From: UBA5069 sp964560495
Lineage (GTDB): Bacteria > Chloroflexota > Anaerolineae > Caldilineales > Caldilineaceae
DNA: 64,000 bases
Direction: 5' to 3'
Assembly: GCA_964560495.1 (NCBI GenBank)
Contig: CAZLMM010000001.1
Location: forward strand, 62,001 to 126,000
Part shown: positions 61,101 to 64,000 of the stretch, in pieces
Layout: the number at the start of each line of letters is the position of its first letter
Numbering within the stretch: the first letter of the stretch is position 1
Translations under genes and position numbers: made by a program
Notes under the pieces: generated by a model
The model's input: only the letters and a program-made list of their open reading frames with translations
The model's database searches: none
What the model was told of the DNA's origin: nothing

Positions 61101-64000
61101 CAGAGTTCAGCTCCATGACCTGGCGGAAATAGTCGCTGGCCCACGTCACGCCTTGCATGATAGGATGAGAGGCGTCGAAAGGTCCTAAATTACCCCACGA
61201 GAACCAGTCGCCTATACCGATGAACGGGCTATAGCCTTCATCGACGAAACGTCCCTGCAAGCCCCAGCCAAAGCCGCCGGGATCGTAGAAGGTCGCCACC
61301 GTTTGCACTACCTTGCCGCCGGCGTCCACGTAATCCGCCAGCACATCGCCAACGGCGACGGCGTCGGCAAAGGTGTTGTTGGAGATGACAACCACCGCGT
61401 CATACGGCTGCAGATCGGCCAGGGTGGGTGTGCTGAGGCGCGCATCATAGACATCCACCTGATTGATGTCGGGGAAGGCATCAAGAATTGAGCGAATGGC
61501 AGTGACGTCCGCTGCGGCCAGGAGTAGAATGTTGACGCTGCTGGCGGAATAGAGAGCATTGGCCGGCGGCGTAAAAGAGCGGGCTGGCTGCGCCTGAGCG
61601 CGATCGCCCACATAGGTGGCGACGGCGGCTACGCCCGGCTGATACACGGGGAGCTGAACAGTGGGCAAGGCAATGACGAAGCCGCGATCAGCTTCGCTAA
61701 CGATAAACTCGGCTGCACTCGCGCCGTTGTTGTTCAAGGTCAACGACTCGATGTGCGTCTGTTCGAGCTCTATAGTCACGCTCATGCTCTCCGGCGTGAC
61801 GCTGAGGCATGGCTGAAGGATGCGCAGATCGAAGTTTTGCGTCGTGGTCGTCTGAGCAGTGACGCTCACGCCTGTCGCCTGCTGCTGTTCATAGCCGCTC
61901 TTGCTGACCGTGACCGTGAGCGGGCTTTCATCCGCGTCCAACCAATAGGCGAACGCGCCGGCGCTGTCAGTTTCCAGGGTGCGACTGAAGCCAAGAGACC
62001 CCTGGATCATGACCTGGGCCTTATTCAAGCTGTGAGGATTGGCGTCGCAATAGCCCGGTGAAGTCACCACACCCACCAGTTTTCCCCAGTCCGCTGGCAC
62101 GGCGACTGTCATTGTCACGGGAAGCGACAGCGACCCGTAGGGCGTGTCATTCTTGACGCGCAACGTAGCGAAGTAGTTGCCGGGCTGATCCACCTCGGGC
62201 GCGCCAGCATCGAAGGCGACCATGATGCTCTCCGCGCTAGCGGCTGCTACTGTGCCTGTGATTGGCGTTTCGCTCAGCCAGGGCACATCGCCCACTGTTG
62301 CACAGTCGCCCAGGCCAGGATATAACTCCACATCAGAGATGGGGCTGAAACCACCAGTGGAACCACCGATCTTATAGAAACCGCACGCACTGCCGCTGCG
62401 ATAGACTGCAATGTTGGCGTTTGCTTCGGGCGCCCAGGCGTCGGCCACCGGGTCATAAACCAACGTCTCATTGGTCACCGTGGCAAAGTTGTCGGTCACG
62501 CCGCCGGTGAGCCACAATTTGCCCATGGCGCTGGAGTAGGCAGCGCCCCAACGCGTCTCGGGCATGTCAGCCAGTTGCGTCCAGGCATCGAGGGTCGGGT
62601 CATAGACATAGGTGTTGTCCGATTCACTGTTGCCGGCTGTTCCGCCTGCACAATAGATCTTCCCAGCAATAGCGCCGCAGGCGGCCCACGAGATCGGCTC
62701 GGGATAGGGGGCGACTTGCGTCCAGGAATCTGCGCCTGGCGAATAGCGATAGACCTCAGTCGTTCCGCAAGCATCCGCACAGCCGCCGATGACGTAGAAG
62801 TCATCATCCAACGCCACACCTGCGCCTGCTGCATAGGCTGCTGGCGTTGCTGCGCCCATCGACCAGGCATCAGCAGCCGGATCGTAGATTTCCAGATCAG
62901 CCACAGGGATACCGAATTCGCTCCAGCCGCCCACAACATAGAGCTTGCCGTCAATGAAGGCGGCGGCGGGTTTCTCCCGGGCATGAGTCATGGGCGTAAG
63001 TGAACTCCATGCGTTGCCGCCTGGGTCGTAGACATAATGATTTGCTGTGATGATGTTGCCATCGTACCCCCCCACCGAATGGACCAGGCCATCCCACACC
63101 GCCGCGGTGTTGTCCATGATAGGCGAAGGATAGCTCGCCACGGGCGTCCATGGCGGCGCGTTGGGCGGCGGCAACGGCTTCTGGAGGTCAGGTAGCATAA
63201 CGCCCGGCTGGAAGCGCCCCGAGCTGAATTGCCCGTGGCGCACACGCACAGGCGCGCCAGGTTGGGGTCGCACCAGGATGCGTCCGCCGTCCAGCTCCAC
63301 AAACTCGAACGCGGCGTCACGGTTGCCCAGGTTCGCCAGTTTTAGCTCCACTGTGGTGAAGTCGCCCAGCCCCAAAGAGGCAGATAGGGCAGGCGGCGTT
63401 GCGTCCAACAGGCCGGCGCGCAGATGAAAGTCCCGACGAATGACGCCATTGACGACAACGCTCACCAATGCTTCATCATCCCCATAACCATTTTTGCCCA
63501 CAAAAAGCAGATGGTCGCCATCTGGAGTGAAGAGGATATAGAAGCCGTTGTCCAGCGCAGGGTCCTCAGGCGTGGCAAAGGAGGAAGTCGCCCCGGCGGC
63601 GTCATTCGCAATATGTGCGCCGTTCACGCCAGCGCCTGTGTTCTCATCGTAGACATTACCAACGACCAGACCGCCGGAGATCGCTTCGCAGCCATTGACG
63701 GTGTCGAGATAGCCAGGCGCGCTGCACTCAGGCGCGGCATAAAGGGTGAAATCCTCGTTTGCGCCACCCGTCGGTGGAACGATGATGCGGCTTTCGGGCA
63801 AATACCCCACACTCACTGCGCTAACGTCGAGAGCATATTCAGTCCCCTCAAAGAGCTCGACCGAGTAATCACCTGTCTGCGGGTCGCTGAAGATCGTTCC
63901 ATCGAAACCTTCGGCGTGGATGTCAATGCGGGCGTAGAGCGGCCAGCCATGACCGCCATCTGTGACTGCGCCAGCAACGGTGACTTTGGGCGCAGCGGTC
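58153..64000 (-). CDS. Large multidomain secreted protein with cohesin-dockerin-cohesin end (5' end outside window)
   Basis: The minus-strand frame is open to the window edge (1948 codons seen). From the N-terminal side it has carboxypeptidase-regulatory-like domains, the first with GHGWPLYARIDIHA as in C-terminal parts of subtilisin-like S8 peptidases. Kelch repeats follow (plus positions about 63150-62330, VVGGWSEFG, VIGGC), then 'PWLSE/P.TG' Ig-like spacer domains and a ThuA/amidotransferase-like domain (about 61560-60950). A nidogen-like domain (about 60190-59580), a cohesin (about 59370-58916) and two dockerin repeats (58910-58700; GDCNNDGLVDAADIVAC and GCDSNADRRVDAGDIVC) come next. A second cohesin (about 58690-58270) and the end TYLPTIVR close the protein. 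An upstream protease domain is an inference. Confidence 0.85.
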   Translation of the reverse strand, partial: TAAPKVTVAGAVTDGGHGWPLYARIDIHAEGFDGTIFSDPQTGDYSVELFEGTEYALDVSAVSVGYLPESRIIVPPTGGANEDFTLYAAPECSAPGYLDTVNGCEAISGGLVVGNVYDENTGAGVNGAHIANDAAGATSSFATPEDPALDNGFYILFTPDGDHLLFVGKNGYGDDEALVSVVVNGVIRRDFHLRAGLLDATPPALSASLGLGDFTTVELKLANLGNRDAAFEFVELDGGRILVRPQPGAPVRVRHGQFSSGRFQPGVMLPDLQKPLPPPNAPPWTPVASYPSPIMDNTAAVWDGLVHSVGGYDGNIITANHYVYDPGGNAWSSLTPMTHAREKPAAAFIDGKLYVVGGWSEFGIPVADLEIYDPAADAWSMGAATPAAYAAGAGVALDDDFYVIGGCADACGTTEVYRYSPGADSWTQVAPYPEPISWAACGAIAGKIYCAGGTAGNSESDNTYVYDPTLDAWTQLADMPETRWGAAYSSAMGKLWLTGGVTDNFATVTNETLVYDPVADAWAPEANANIAVYRSGSACGFYKIGGSTGGFSPISDVELYPGLGDCATVGDVPWLSETPITGTVAAASAESIMVAFDAGAPEVDQPGNYFATLRVKNDTPYGSLSLPVTMTVAVPADWGKLVGVVTSPGYCDANPHSLNKAQVMIQGSLGFSRTLETDSAGAFAYWLDADESPLTVTVSKSGYEQQQATGVSVTAQTTTTQNFDLRILQPCLSVTPESMSVTIELEQTHIESLTLNNNGASAAEFIVSEADRGFVIALPTVQLPVYQPGVAAVATYVGDRAQAQPARSFTPPANALYSASSVNILLLAAADVTAIRSILDAFPDINQVDVYDARLSTPTLADLQPYDAVVVISNNTFADAVAVGDVLADYVDAGGKVVQTVATFYDPGGFGWGLQGRFVDEGYSPFIGIGDWFSWGNLGPFDASHPIMQGVTWASDYFRQVMELNSGAQWVASWNDDEFVATKGRVVGLNTFLSDGYAWQGDIPLIVHNSIIWLQTSGDVPWLSEEPTEGIVAPDSDLPVDVIFDARIPTITQPGAYFATLAVQSNDPERPRIGAPVTMTVDPPPTWGKLVGTVSSQGYCDASPTILSNAMVTIQGSQGGYWEVPADSSGNFAWWLDSAESPLTLIASAADHENQEINGVVVNAQETTTQDFSLIWLYPCLSMDPLSFEETLRVGDVIVRTLTLYNNGAGMGVYEIGELNHGSTIFGAQALAHAGGQVHVVDEDKGAHPEQTAGASQPGPSAAGGPDAFGYTFRDSLELDGPPYRWVEIAPQEGGDGIELASLTGVDDGYFYPLALPFTFPFYGTDYSQLAVASNGTLYFDDAYLGFGNSWIPSWTAYNVQRFMAPLWDDLVIDPGAIYYKDLGAMFIIEYYQVSGYGSPEPATWQAVLFPNGSILYQYQDVVFGDYRDFGGSATVGIQGDIDKGLQYSFDSPWLSNNLAICFAPPGIAPDCSTDVPWLDEIPPTGFIPPYSSAAVDVVFDATVPEVQEPATYLATLNMRTNDVFVSPLRAPVAMIVEPTVGPMLSVPPATGVVHFPVTVDVNFAGAEFQIAATAFSLDFDQDCLTFDPSDDDQDGIPDAIHFNTPQAFTVSAMYDGGDVDGEIDIVISDNLPPLSSLADGTLATVEFTPTCEPQPGETMIAPVGFSSEPKASFGNTSGQSVPGTVEHGWIEILSGIRGDCNNDGLVDAADIVACVLEIFDGDGPFWLDTPGGDFPGNPVGCDSNADRRVDAGDIVCTVLTIFEGPGACDLVVVAADAAPAKLILSDVAEASPGSTVQATLSLQSGGRGIAAAVLALDVDRAWLRINPTDADQDGVIDAVKFNAPEGIATSARINANTGALEIYLADLAAPLTTLTDGVLAVVTLEVIGEPGQADQPALFFAQGFDPSLGDVSGQSAPVETVVGQPAGDAAPDAGDLPIRTYLPTIVR

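Overview
The window looks like a chromosome segment of a GC-rich free-living bacterium, most probably a member of the Chloroflexota (Anaerolineae/Caldilineae-like). This is an inference from gene style, not from a marker gene. The style includes a sugar-binding lipoprotein with an Ala/Pro-rich linker after the lipobox, a DUF4058 protein, large GT39-type membrane proteins with a C-terminal beta-sandwich, giant secreted repeat proteins and secreted proteins carrying a YLPxI motif near the C-terminus. I see no rRNA, tRNA, CRISPR array, transposase or phage genes.

Region 1 (1-11180) is a carbohydrate catabolism and uptake locus. A divergent DeoR-family regulator (cut by the window edge) faces a gene series: cupin-type glucose-6-phosphate isomerase, cupin mannose-6-phosphate isomerase-like protein, class I mannose-6-phosphate isomerase, BadF/BadG-type (N-acetylglucosamine-like) sugar kinase, a large six-hairpin glycosidase-like protein, an ABC sugar transporter (lipoprotein plus two permeases, no ATPase) and a uroporphyrinogen-decarboxylase-like protein. 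It ends at two tandem intrinsic terminators.

Region 2 (11260-17630) holds dispersed palindromic repeats, a heterodimeric ABC exporter with one degenerate ATP site, a small truncated protein, a DUF4058 protein and a TrmH/SpoU RNA methyltransferase that may be read from a leaderless mRNA.

Region 3 (17620-36616) is a cell-envelope block. Three GT39-like membrane glycosyltransferases (the second split by an in-frame TGA), an aldo/keto reductase and an Ap4A phosphorylase-like protein are followed by a small toxin/antitoxin-like island (nuclease-fold protein, DUF2283, orphan HicB), DUF2905 and a double thioredoxin. An O-antigen-ligase-like protein, a Tat-exported flavin amine oxidase and an FG-GAP repeat protein complete the block.

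Region 4 (36613-48207) is one gene for a 3864-residue secreted adhesin-like protein. It starts inside a heptanucleotide repeat tract and contains six 121-residue tandem repeats plus an older 1716-bp internal duplication.

Region 5 (48400-64000) carries a stress membrane protein, an FprA-like ferredoxin-NADP reductase, two small membrane proteins, an Rpn-nuclease pseudogene, a DUF3592 protein, a PQQ-type sugar dehydrogenase with a PA14 domain, YhhN, a DMT transporter and an enolase-superfamily enzyme. Two secreted proteins close the window: a stand-alone cohesin, and a very large multidomain protein (5' end outside the window) with kelch, ThuA-like, nidogen-like, cohesin-dockerin-cohesin architecture.

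The most unusual signals are the heptamer tract at the start of the giant surface protein, the cohesin/dockerin pair, the in-frame TGA in a GT39 gene, the three stacked phosphosugar isomerases, and the dispersed palindromes shared between distant intergenic regions.
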